Below, one piece after another: positions 8,992 through 16,448 of a stretch of 64,000 nucleotides of DNA. Both the position numbers and the translations under genes were made by a program. The stretch comes from an uncultured Muribaculaceae bacterium (GTDB lineage Bacteria > Bacteroidota > Bacteroidia > Bacteroidales > Muribaculaceae). Every line of letters starts with the position of its first letter. Positions within the stretch are counted from its first letter, which is position 1. The DNA lies in assembly GCA_910588245.1 (NCBI GenBank), contig CAJUQP010000009.1:24411-88410 (forward strand), written 5' to 3'. The notes under the pieces are model-generated. The model did not search any database. It saw only the letters and a list, made by a program, of their open reading frames with translations, and was not told the origin of the DNA.

Positions 8992-10983
8992 ATGAAATTG
9001 TTTTATTCAGCACTGGTCTTTTCGGCGATGGCTATGACATCGGCATCAGTCCAGGCACAAATCAAGACGGCGAAACTCTATTCGCCCGACCACAACATTG
9101 AGGCGATCCTCGAGGATGGCGCTCATGGCATGCCTACAATCTACGTGTCGCTCGACGGCAAAGCGCTCATCGCGAACTCCGAGATCGGCCTAAAGATTAA
9201 AGGACGCAAGATGCCTATGGCCATCAGGAAAGTCACAAAACCGAAACTTGTGAAGGAAACAATCAAGGCTCCTTTCCACCACACAAACAAATTCGACGTG
9301 CAGTATAATGAGATGACAGCCGACCTCGGCGACGGCATCTCAATAACCATGCGCGCATACAACGACGGAGTGGCCTACCGTTTCTCCAACACCATCGACC
9401 GCCCGGTGGTTATCAACGACGAGATCGCCGAGTTCGTCTTCCCGGATAATCCCGACGTATATCTCCCCTTCTCTACCAACGACAAGAAACCGGAGGCCAT
9501 GGCATTCCAGAACTTCTACACGAAGTCGAAGATCGGCAGCGCCGAACCCAAGCTGGCCTTCCTCCCGGTAGCCGCCGACAACGGAGGAGGAATTAAGACA
9601 GTGATTCTGGAGTCAGACCTCGACTCATATCCCGGCATGTTCCTGCGTGCTGACAGCACCTACAGCATACTTCGCGGCGAATTCGCCAAATACCCTAAAA
9701 AATACGCCTACTATCCCTGGCGCATGCAGATGTATGTGACGGAGACTGAAGACTTCATCGCAAAGGTGCGTGGCAAGCGCGACCTTCCATGGCGTGTGAT
9801 CTCTGTGACCTCCGACGACACCAAGATGCCCACATCCAACCTCGTCTACTCACTGGCAAAGCCCTCGAAAGTGGCCGACACAAGCTGGATCAAGCCCGGC
9901 AAGGTGGCCTGGGATTGGTGGAACGACTGGGGTCTTCGCGGAGTAGACTTCAAGGCCGGCATCAACACTGAGACATATAAGAAATATATCGATTTCGCAT
10001 CTGCCAACGGCATAGAATATGTGGTGCTCGACGAGGGATGGTATGACCCCAAGAGCGGCGACATGCTCACGGTGATTCCGGAGATCGACCTTCCGGCGCT
10101 TATAGCCTACGGCAAGGAGAAGAATGTGGATATCGTGCTTTGGACAGTGTTCAACGTGCTTGACCGCCAGCTTAAGGAGGCCACGAAGAAATATGCCGGC
10201 ATGGGCGTGAAGGGATTTAAGGTCGACTTCCTCGACCGCGATGACCAGCAGGGCGTGGAAATGGTGAAGCGCATAGCCCAGGCATGTGCCGACAACAAAC
10301 TCGTGCTCGACCTCCACGGCATCTACAAGCCCCACGGACTCAGCCGCGAATATCCCAACATCATCAACTATGAGGCAGTATTCGGCATGGAGGAGATGAA
10401 ATGGAGCGATCCGAAGGTTGACATGCCTCTCTACGATGTGACATTCCCCTACATCCGCATGATGGCCGGACCGGTCGATTATACTCCGGGGGCCATGCGC
10501 AACGCCTCGAAAGCCGATTGGAAGCCGGTGTATTACAATCCTATGAGCCAGGGCACCCGTGGTCATCAGACAGCTACTTACATCGTGATCGACTCACCCT
10601 TCACAATGCTCTGTGACTCCCCTTCTCTCTACGAGAAGAACCAGGACTGGGTTGACTTCACGGCCCCGATACCGACAGTGTTTGACTCCACTGAGGTGCT
10701 CAGCGGACGCATGGGCGAGTATATCGTGACTATGCGCCAGGCCGGCGACAAATATTACGTTGGTGGTCTCACCAACTGGGATCCGCGCGACTACGAGCTC
10801 GACTTCTCCTTCCTGCCGGCAGGAAAGCAGTATAAGGCCACGATCCTCAAAGACGGCATCAATGCCGACAAAGAGGCCGACGACTACAGGATAACGACCT
10901 CTACGGTAAGCAACACATCTAAAGAGAAGATCCGCATGGCTTCTGGAGGCGGCTTCGCCGTGAAGCTTGAACCGGTAAAATAA
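8992..10983 (+). CDS. GH97 family glycosidase, probably of the retaining alpha-galactosidase/beta-L-arabinopyranosidase type
   Basis: Periplasmic calcium-dependent glycosidase of family GH97, 663 residues, full length. Seen: a signal peptide (cleavage near VQAQ), the N-terminal beta-sandwich (to about 280), a TIM-barrel core, and a C-terminal beta domain (about 570-663). The segment KVDFLD at 411-415 carries an aspartate where retaining members have their nucleophile; inverting SusB-type alpha-glucosidases lack it. EAVFGMEE, about 50 residues on, supplies candidate acid/base glutamates. This favours alpha-galactosidase or beta-L-arabinopyranosidase over alpha-glucosidase activity. It is first in a plus-strand pair with a GH127 140 bp downstream and diverges from the GH127/HELGH/SusC operon, so the two sets probably act on one arabinose- and galactose-bearing substrate. 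The exact specificity cannot be read from sequence. Confidence 0.88.
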   Translation: MKLFYSALVFSAMAMTSASVQAQIKTAKLYSPDHNIEAILEDGAHGMPTIYVSLDGKALIANSEIGLKIKGRKMPMAIRKVTKPKLVKETIKAPFHHTNKFDVQYNEMTADLGDGISITMRAYNDGVAYRFSNTIDRPVVINDEIAEFVFPDNPDVYLPFSTNDKKPEAMAFQNFYTKSKIGSAEPKLAFLPVAADNGGGIKTVILESDLDSYPGMFLRADSTYSILRGEFAKYPKKYAYYPWRMQMYVTETEDFIAKVRGKRDLPWRVISVTSDDTKMPTSNLVYSLAKPSKVADTSWIKPGKVAWDWWNDWGLRGVDFKAGINTETYKKYIDFASANGIEYVVLDEGWYDPKSGDMLTVIPEIDLPALIAYGKEKNVDIVLWTVFNVLDRQLKEATKKYAGMGVKGFKVDFLDRDDQQGVEMVKRIAQACADNKLVLDLHGIYKPHGLSREYPNIINYEAVFGMEEMKWSDPKVDMPLYDVTFPYIRMMAGPVDYTPGAMRNASKADWKPVYYNPMSQGTRGHQTATYIVIDSPFTMLCDSPSLYEKNQDWVDFTAPIPTVFDSTEVLSGRMGEYIVTMRQAGDKYYVGGLTNWDPRDYELDFSFLPAGKQYKATILKDGINADKEADDYRITTSTVSNTSKEKIRMASGGGFAVKLEPVK

Positions 10984-11025
10984 GTTGAGGGTAGAGAGTT
11001 TAGAGTTGAGAGTTGAGGGGTGAAT
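10984..11025 (+). repeat. Degenerate heptamer repeat, GTTGAGG type
   Basis: Six consecutive 7-bp units directly after the GH97 stop: GTTGAGG, GTAGAGA, GTTTAGA, GTTGAGA, GTTGAGG, GGTGAAT. They are of the same kind as the long array at 15681-15828. Noncoding, between the GH97 and GH127 genes. Confidence 0.7.
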
Positions 11026-11123
11026 GTTTAAGGAAGGGCACACGGCTTTCCTTAAGCTCCCCTCAATTATTCAAATTCTTTCCTTATAAATATTGCAAGG
11101 CTAACCCATACAAACCCAAAATC

Positions 11124-13532
11124 ATGAAAAAATTCATCACAGCCGCCCTGGCTCTTTCGGTCATCATCCCTCTGCAGGCAAAGAAAATATCGGGGCATCA
11201 CGGCTATCCCATCGATCCGGTCCCTTTCACTTCCGTGAAGCTTACCGACGACTTCTGGGGACAGCGCCTTAAGGCGAGCCGGGAAGTCACGATTCCCCTG
11301 GCTTTCAGCAAATGCGAGGAGACCGGCCGCTACACCAATTTCATAAATGCCGCTCATCCTTCCGACACCATCAAGGTCGGAGGACTTGCCTTCGACGACA
11401 CAGACGTCTACAAGACCATCGAAGGAGCATCTTATCTACTCCAGACGTATCCCGACAAACGGCTGGAGAATTATATAGACAGTGTGCTCGTGATAGTGGC
11501 GGCCGCGCAGGAGCCTGACGGCTACCTCTACACAAGCCGCACCATGAACCCGAAGCATCCTCACGAGTGGGCGGGATCAAAGCGCTGGGAAAAGGTTGAG
11601 GACCTCAGCCATGAGTTCTACAACCTCGGCCACATGGTTGAGGGTGCCATAGCCCACTATCAGGCCACAGGGAAACGCAACTTCCTCGATATCGCCATAA
11701 AGTATGCGGACTGCGTATGCCGCGAGATCGGCGACGGGCCGGGGCAGCTGGCACGCGTGCCGGGACATCAGATAGCAGAGATGGCCCTCGCCAAGCTCTA
11801 TCTCGTGACAGGCGATAAAAAATACCTTGACCAGGCAAAATATTTCCTTGACAAACGCGGCTACACTTCACGCAAGGACAAATACTCACAGGCACACAAG
11901 CCTGTGGTTGAACAGGATGAGGCTGTAGGCCATGCCGTGAGGGCCGTTTATATGTATGCCGGAATGGCGGATGTCGCCGCCCTCACAGGCGACTCCGCCT
12001 ATATCAAGGCAATCGACCGCATATGGGATAACATTGTTGGAAAGAAATATTACATCACCGGCGGCATCGGCGCCACAAGCAACGGTGAGGCTTTCGGTGA
12101 AAACTACGAACTCCCCAATATGTCGGCTTATTGCGAGACGTGTGCCGCGATCGGAAATGTCTACGTCAACCACCGGCTGTTCCTGCTCCACGGCGATTCA
12201 AAATACTATGACGTTGTGGAGCGCACGCTTTACAACGGATTGATCTCAGGTGTGGCCCTCGACGGAGGTGCGTTCTTCTACCCCAACCCGCTCGAGAGCA
12301 TGGGACAGCACCAACGGCAGCCTTGGTTCGGCTGCGCCTGTTGTCCCTCCAACATCGCACGCTTCATCCCCTCCCTCCCCGGTTATGTCTATGCAGTCAA
12401 GGGTGACGATATTTATGTCAACCTCTACATGGCCAACACCGCGGATCTCGACGTGAATGGGAAAGGTGTGGAACTCAGCCAGCAGACAAGCTATCCCTGG
12501 AACGGTGATATCTCCGTGAGTGTCGACAAGAACAAGGCAGGAGCTTTCGGCCTGAAACTCCGCATACCTGGCTGGGTCAACAATAAGCCAGTGCCGAGCG
12601 ACCTTTACTACTACAACGATGGCAAGCGCCTGGGATATACAGTGAAGGTAAACGGAGTGGATGCCAAAGGGAAAGTAACGCCCGACGGCTACTACACCAT
12701 CAACCGCAAATGGAAGAAGGGAGACAAGGTGGAAATACATTTCGACATGGAGCCCCGCACGGTTAAGGCCAACAGCAAGGTTGAGGCCGACCGCGGCCGT
12801 ATAGCCGTGGAGAGAGGCCCGATCGTGTATTGCGCTGAATTCCCGGACAATGACTTTGAGGTGCTGAGCGCATTCATGAACCGGAATCCGAAGTTCACAG
12901 AGACCGAGAAGCCGGAACTTCTCGAGGGGATCATGATGCTTGGCACCGATGCACAGGTGCTGAGTTATGATGACAAGGGGAGGCTGACGGCAAAAGACGT
13001 GAAGCTGAATCTCATACCCTACTACGCATGGAACCACCGCGGGCGTGGCCAGATGGCAGTATGGCTGCCACAGGAGCTCAGCGCGTCGCGCCCCGTGATG
13101 CCTCCGACAATGGCTTCGCAGGCTAAGGTGAAATCTTCCGGGGAGTCTTCATCGCTCTCTGCTGTCAACGATCGTCTGGTTCCGAAAGACGAGAACGACC
13201 GATCAATGCCATACTACCACTGGTGGCCGAAACAGGGTTCTACAGAATGGATCTCTTATGAATTTCCCACCGAACAACAGGTTGGATCGGCGGTAGTCTA
13301 CTGGTATGACGACGGGCCGTGGGGTGGATGCCGCGTGCCCAAGAGCTGGAAACTGTATTATCAGGGAAGTGACGGCAAGTGGGCTCCCGTGAGCGGCGTG
13401 GAGAGCTATGGCACAGCTAAAGGAGCTGCCAACCGCGTGCAGTTCGACCCCGTGAAGACGAAAGCCATGAAGCTGGAGATCCTCCTTCCCGACGACAACT
13501 CCACAGGAGTATTCGAATGGGAAGTGGAATAA
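11124..13532 (+). CDS. GH127-type beta-L-arabinofuranosidase
   Basis: Second GH127 of the locus, 802 residues. The start at 11124 is chosen over an in-frame ATG at 11013 because the longer version adds 37 non-signal residues across the repeat-bearing spacer, whereas 11124 begins a signal peptide cleaved near LQAK. All family landmarks are present: C337, E338 and C340 in CETCA, and C406 and C407 in CACCPSN, giving the Zn site and nucleophilic cysteine. The last 130 or so residues form a likely beta-sandwich, as in the paralogue at 5881-8325. The lack of a lipobox suggests a periplasmic enzyme, whereas the paralogue is lipid-anchored. The two could split successive steps on arabino-oligosaccharides. 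A terminator hairpin follows 30 bp after the stop. Confidence 0.9.
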   Translation: MKKFITAALALSVIIPLQAKKISGHHGYPIDPVPFTSVKLTDDFWGQRLKASREVTIPLAFSKCEETGRYTNFINAAHPSDTIKVGGLAFDDTDVYKTIEGASYLLQTYPDKRLENYIDSVLVIVAAAQEPDGYLYTSRTMNPKHPHEWAGSKRWEKVEDLSHEFYNLGHMVEGAIAHYQATGKRNFLDIAIKYADCVCREIGDGPGQLARVPGHQIAEMALAKLYLVTGDKKYLDQAKYFLDKRGYTSRKDKYSQAHKPVVEQDEAVGHAVRAVYMYAGMADVAALTGDSAYIKAIDRIWDNIVGKKYYITGGIGATSNGEAFGENYELPNMSAYCETCAAIGNVYVNHRLFLLHGDSKYYDVVERTLYNGLISGVALDGGAFFYPNPLESMGQHQRQPWFGCACCPSNIARFIPSLPGYVYAVKGDDIYVNLYMANTADLDVNGKGVELSQQTSYPWNGDISVSVDKNKAGAFGLKLRIPGWVNNKPVPSDLYYYNDGKRLGYTVKVNGVDAKGKVTPDGYYTINRKWKKGDKVEIHFDMEPRTVKANSKVEADRGRIAVERGPIVYCAEFPDNDFEVLSAFMNRNPKFTETEKPELLEGIMMLGTDAQVLSYDDKGRLTAKDVKLNLIPYYAWNHRGRGQMAVWLPQELSASRPVMPPTMASQAKVKSSGESSSLSAVNDRLVPKDENDRSMPYYHWWPKQGSTEWISYEFPTEQQVGSAVVYWYDDGPWGGCRVPKSWKLYYQGSDGKWAPVSGVESYGTAKGAANRVQFDPVKTKAMKLEILLPDDNSTGVFEWEVE

Positions 13533-13561
13533 ACAAGTATTCTTAGATTACAAAAAATCAG

Positions 13562-13597
13562 ATGCGGCCACAGACGGGGAACTGTCTGTGGCCGCAT
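13562..13597 (+). terminator. Hairpin terminator after the GH97-GH127 pair
   Basis: Perfect 14-bp stem ATGCGGCCACAGAC (13562-13575) with its complement at 13584-13597 and an 8-base loop. There is no strong T-run after it, but the position 30 bp past the GH127 stop and the stem strength fit a transcription end. It may serve both strands, because the module on the other side is convergent. Confidence 0.7.
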
Positions 13598-13636
13598 TGT
13601 GATTCTGGAGCGGGCGGGATTATTTTTCGGTGATAG

Positions 13637-14056
13637 TCAGCTATCTACCGGAGATATAACGAGATCTTCTTTTACAAGGTCAGAGACATTGATCGGAGGA
13701 AGAATGATGCCATTGAATGGAGTACCCTCCGTCTTACAGTGGAGCACACCTCTTGATACTCCAATCGTCTGAGCCCCGAAATATTCAATAATCTCTTTAG
13801 GGATAGTCAGTTTACCGTCGGATATAGCTGCGTTCCAATCTTCCGCTGCAATTTCAAACTCACAATTCAGTTGAAGCAGCATCGCCTTATGATCATCTAT
13901 CTCGAAAGTAAACAGCATCGAGACCATGATTCTTTTCATCTCAAGAGAATACTTCAAATCCATATCTATATGAATCCTGATCTCTCCAGTCGGCATCTCG
14001 CTAAGCAGTAAGGCGAACTGGCCGACATTAATTTTTGTCATCCTGAACCTCATCAT
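13637..14056 (-). CDS. SecB-like chaperone of a toxin-antitoxin-chaperone module (putative)
   Basis: 139 residues with no signal peptide. The fold pattern looks SecB-like: alternating beta-strands (FTFEI, LLQLNCEFEI), a helix (PKEIIEYFG), then a stretch ending TEGTPFN, ILPPINVSDLV. This mirrors the SecB C-terminal core, where a helix is followed by a loop and an L-x-P-[VI]-N motif. It overlaps the upstream antitoxin gene by 4 bp (stop and start share 14053-14056), so the two are translationally coupled. In TAC modules (for example Rv1955-Rv1956-Rv1957 of M. tuberculosis) the third gene is a SecB-like chaperone that protects the antitoxin. Gene order and overlap fit that arrangement. The assignment rests on pattern reading, not a search; a protein of unknown function is the alternative. 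Confidence 0.6.
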   Translation of the reverse strand: MMRFRMTKINVGQFALLLSEMPTGEIRIHIDMDLKYSLEMKRIMVSMLFTFEIDDHKAMLLQLNCEFEIAAEDWNAAISDGKLTIPKEIIEYFGAQTIGVSRGVLHCKTEGTPFNGIILPPINVSDLVKEDLVISPVDS

Positions 14057-14484
14057 GCCGGAATTTTTTCAAAGGAAGAAGTGATACGTGGATAGTCTGC
14101 CTGGGATATACTTACGCTCAGACTCCGAGTCTTTTCCATGACAGGCTCAAAAGAGACATGAGAAAATGAGACCGGCTCGCCAGCATTCACGGATATGGAA
14201 CTCCGGAAAGAGAAATCCTTCTCCATAACCTCGGCGACAGGCTTGAACTCGACAGTAGGGACATAGCCGAACGAGAGAGCAAGTTCGACAAGCTTACTGA
14301 GTTTGTGATCATAATCACCATTAAGAAGCTGAGAAATATAACCCTTGCTGACACCAAGATAGGCAGCCAACTGCGTGCGATTCATCGAATGGGATTCCAT
14401 GAATTTCTCTGCGCAGTTATAAAGCGCTATTTGGATCTTACCGACCCAATAAGCCGGGGATTGTATGATTCTTTCGCGTGACAT
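14053..14484 (-). CDS. higA: HigA-like XRE-family antitoxin with C-terminal extension
   Basis: 143 residues. A helix-turn-helix of the XRE/Cro type lies at about residues 33-65 (NRTQLAAYLGVSKGYISQLL). The 75 or so residues after it are hydrophobic and beta-prone (SFRSSISV, VSFSHVSFEPV). In TAC modules this is where the chaperone-addiction segment sits, which makes the antitoxin unstable unless its SecB-like partner binds. Likely role: neutralises the upstream toxin and represses the operon through the palindrome at 14942-14977. It is 15 bp downstream of the toxin gene and overlaps the third gene by 4 bp. The XRE call is firm; the antitoxin role comes from context. Confidence 0.75.
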   Translation of the reverse strand: MSRERIIQSPAYWVGKIQIALYNCAEKFMESHSMNRTQLAAYLGVSKGYISQLLNGDYDHKLSKLVELALSFGYVPTVEFKPVAEVMEKDFSFRSSISVNAGEPVSFSHVSFEPVMEKTRSLSVSISQADYPRITSSFEKIPA

Positions 14485-14499
14485 AGTTAAAAGATTAGT

Positions 14500-14943
14500 C
14501 TAAAATTCATTCAAAGATTGTCTGAGCCAGCGCAGGGTCTTATCCTGCTTACCTTTCACTCCTCCGATAACAACGTATATATCCGGTGCCTGCATTACTA
14601 CATAAATGCGGATATTCCTGCACTTAAATTCATAGACATCATTTCGACCGACACCTTCTATATGACGGAACTTCGTAAAAGGCAATCGAAGTCGGGGTGA
14701 GAAGTCATCCATCATCGAAATTATTTTATCGAATGCATCCAAAGAGTTTTTATCCTTTTGGATAGATTCATAAAAATCATCGAAATGACATTTTCCGTTT
14801 ATGAGCAGTTTAAAGTACTCATAATTGACGTTATGCACCAAATCGAATGGCACGGTAGAGTATTCTGGCATTTCATCTTTGATATTGGATTTTAAATCTT
14901 CAGCAAAGATATCTGTTTTTATTCTCAAAAACAAATATTTCAA
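14500..14943 (-). CDS. higB: HigB/RelE-superfamily toxin (putative)
   Basis: 147 residues if translation starts at TTG (14943). An ATG further in (MPEYSTV, about residue 25) would give about 123 residues, nearer the usual toxin length. The C-terminal half shows the HigB/RelE-like beta-sheet pattern: FRHIEGVGRNDVYEFKC, RNIRIYVVM, DIYVVIGGVKGKQDK, then a final helix. This family is typically a ribosome-dependent mRNA endonuclease. Being first of three genes (toxin, XRE antitoxin, SecB-like) matches higBA and TAC order. The region is visibly A+T-richer than the flanking PUL genes, as expected for a mobile module. The palindrome at 14942-14977 overlaps the TTG start, which adds to the start-site uncertainty. 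Confidence 0.65.
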   Translation of the reverse strand: MKYLFLRIKTDIFAEDLKSNIKDEMPEYSTVPFDLVHNVNYEYFKLLINGKCHFDDFYESIQKDKNSLDAFDKIISMMDDFSPRLRLPFTKFRHIEGVGRNDVYEFKCRNIRIYVVMQAPDIYVVIGGVKGKQDKTLRWLRQSLNEF

Positions 14944-14977
14944 GCGAAAAGTTTAGCTCAAGCTAAACTTTTCGCTT
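14942..14977 (-). promoter_or_regulatory. Perfect 17-bp inverted repeat, probable autorepression operator of the TA module
   Basis: AAGCGAAAAGTTTAGCT (14942-14958), a 2-bp spacer, then its exact complement (14961-14977). It sits at the 5' edge of the three-gene module and overlaps the TTG start. A dyad here is what an XRE antitoxin dimer would bind. In RNA it would also form a strong hairpin over the toxin start. No clear TAnnTTTG element was found beside it. Confidence 0.65.
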
Positions 14978-15128
14978 CATAGTCACATATCAACGGATAT
15001 TTATCAAGAGACATCTGACTATTCTTTAGCAACAGATTTAATGCTCCTGAATAGCCTGCTGATTATAGATATCACTTAAATCAATCCAGGGATATCTCCG
15101 CGATACTTCACGAATATATAATCACCTC

Positions 15129-15162
15129 TATTTATCAGCTGCTTGTATTTATCAGCTGCTTG
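15129..15162. repeat. Tandem 17-bp duplication
   Basis: TATTTATCAGCTGCTTG occurs twice without a gap (15129-15145 and 15146-15162), just past the stop of the lipoprotein gene. Probably a simple slippage duplication. The rest of the gap 14978-15168 shows nothing recognisable. Confidence 0.9.
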
Positions 15163-15168
15163 CCATAT

Positions 15169-15675
15169 TTACTTTGTTTTCTGGATCTGGGCGCTGATTT
15201 TCTCCATGATCTCAAGGGCTGAGCCGGTGTTCATGGGTGTGGGCTCGAAGTCGATGCTGATCTTGTTTTTGCCTTTCTCGAAGGAGAGCACGTAGAGACT
15301 ATCGGTGGTTATGGTCACGGGGAGGTCGTTGACATCGACTGTTGTGTAGCGTCCGCTGTCGCCTTTCTCGAAAGGTTTCTTAAGCACAAGCTTATAATCG
15401 ATCTTGGCACGGTTGCCGTTCTCGAAGACATACATGCCCGACTGTTCCGGACTCAGGGAGATGAGTACACGGCCGTCGAACTTGCCTTTACGGGTGTTGT
15501 CGCCTACGATATCATAACTGACAGCGCGATACTGACCGCTCTTCACCGGCTGGGTGGCATAGAACGTGTCGTCGTCGACAGCTTTAACTGTAGATTCAGA
15601 GGCTTGTTTGTTGCCTCCGCACGATACCATGGCTAAAAAAAGTGCAGCCATGGCCAGAAGTCTTGCAGGGTTCAT
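15169..15675 (-). CDS. Small lipoprotein of unknown function
   Basis: 168 residues with a signal peptide and lipobox MVSC at about residues 17-20, followed by GGNKQ. The mature part is beta-rich (RVLISLSP, GMYVFENG, KIDYKLVLKK, DSLYVLSFEK). Its strand-and-turn rhythm suggests a small envelope beta-barrel or immunoglobulin-like fold, but I recognise no family. It is transcribed alone. A TATTTTTG -10-like element lies on this strand at 15853-15860, and the whole heptamer array 15681-15828 then falls within its 5' leader, ending a few bases from the start codon. Confidence 0.75.
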   Translation of the reverse strand: MNPARLLAMAALFLAMVSCGGNKQASESTVKAVDDDTFYATQPVKSGQYRAVSYDIVGDNTRKGKFDGRVLISLSPEQSGMYVFENGNRAKIDYKLVLKKPFEKGDSGRYTTVDVNDLPVTITTDSLYVLSFEKGKNKISIDFEPTPMNTGSALEIMEKISAQIQKTK

Positions 15676-15680
15676 AAATA

Positions 15681-15828
15681 GGTTAAAGGTTATAGGTTAA
15701 AGGTTAAAGTTGAGAGTTGAGGGTTTAAAGTTGAAAGTTGAGGGTTTAAAGTTGAGGGTTGAGAGTTGAGGGTTTAAAGTTGAGGGTTGAGGGTTTAAAG
15801 TTGAGGGTTGAGGGTTTAGAGTTGAGAG
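15681..15828 (-). repeat. Array of 21 degenerate heptamers (GGTTAAA, GTTGAGG, GTTTAAA)
   Basis: 148 bp read in strict 7-bp register. It opens GGTTAAA, GGTTATA, GGTTAAA, GGTTAAA and continues as a mosaic of GTTGAGG, GTTGAGA, GTTTAAA, GTTGAAA and GTTTAGA. Substitutions fall on units without breaking the period. It lies in the probable 5' leader of the lipoprotein gene and upstream of luxS. Related arrays are at 10984-11025, 19567-19705 and 60330-60403. Confidence 0.85.
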
Positions 15829-15852
15829 GGATCAGCGGGGATTTTTCACTTG

Positions 15853-15860
15853 CAAAAATA
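15853..15860 (-). promoter_or_regulatory. Promoter -7 element for the lipoprotein gene
   Basis: TATTTTTG on the minus strand fits TAnnTTTG exactly. No TTG lies at the usual distance, so this is a partial match. Confidence 0.4.
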
Positions 15861-15903
15861 ATGATTTTAATTCAACCTCAAAAGATGTTAAGGGAAAAAG
15901 CGT

Positions 15904-15911
15904 TAACTTTG
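15904..15911 (+). promoter_or_regulatory. Promoter -7 element for luxS
   Basis: TAACTTTG is an exact match to TAnnTTTG, 20 bp before the luxS start codon, implying a very short leader. The -33 TTG is not clear. Confidence 0.6.
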
Positions 15912-15931
15912 CACAAAATAAAGCACAAATC

Positions 15932-16414
15932 ATGAAAAAAATAGCAAGTTTCACGATCGATCACCTGCGGCTGCTCCGCGGAATATACGTATCACGCATT
16001 GACCACACTCCATCTGGCGACGCTATCACAACCTTCGACATCCGTCTGACGGAGCCCAACCGCGAGCCTGCCGTCAGTCCCGAAGCGCTCCACACCATAG
16101 AGCATCTCGCCGCCACATTTCTGCGAAATGACCCGGAATGGATGGACAGGATAGTCTACTGGGGTCCAATGGGATGCTGCACAGGTTCCTATCTTCTGAT
16201 GCAGGGAGAACTCACGCCGGAGGATATACTTCCCCTGATGAGAAAAATGTTTACCTTCATTGCCGCCTTCGAGGGAGAGATTCCGGGAGCGACTGCCAAA
16301 GACTGCGGCAACTTTACCTTTAACGATCTACCTGCCGCCAGGGAGACAGCCCGAAGATTCCTGACAGAGGTGCTCGACAACATCTCAGAAAAGAACCTCC
16401 GCTATCCCGATTGA
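15932..16414 (+). CDS. luxS: S-ribosylhomocysteine lyase LuxS
   Basis: Cytosolic metalloenzyme of the activated methyl cycle. It splits S-ribosylhomocysteine into homocysteine and DPD, the precursor of AI-2. The length (160 residues) is normal. Metal ligands are visible: HTIEH at 54-58 and the cysteine of KDCGN near residue 128. The catalytic cysteine is C82. The motif around it reads GCCTGSY, where most family members have GCRTGFY, so a cysteine (C83) replaces the usual arginine and a serine replaces phenylalanine. The rest of the protein aligns well, so I expect an active enzyme. It is transcribed alone from the element at 15904 and converges with the exporter gene downstream. Confidence 0.93.
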   Translation: MKKIASFTIDHLRLLRGIYVSRIDHTPSGDAITTFDIRLTEPNREPAVSPEALHTIEHLAATFLRNDPEWMDRIVYWGPMGCCTGSYLLMQGELTPEDILPLMRKMFTFIAAFEGEIPGATAKDCGNFTFNDLPAARETARRFLTEVLDNISEKNLRYPD

Positions 16415-16448
16415 ATAGAGATGGCAGAGTAAGGCAAGAACAAATCTC

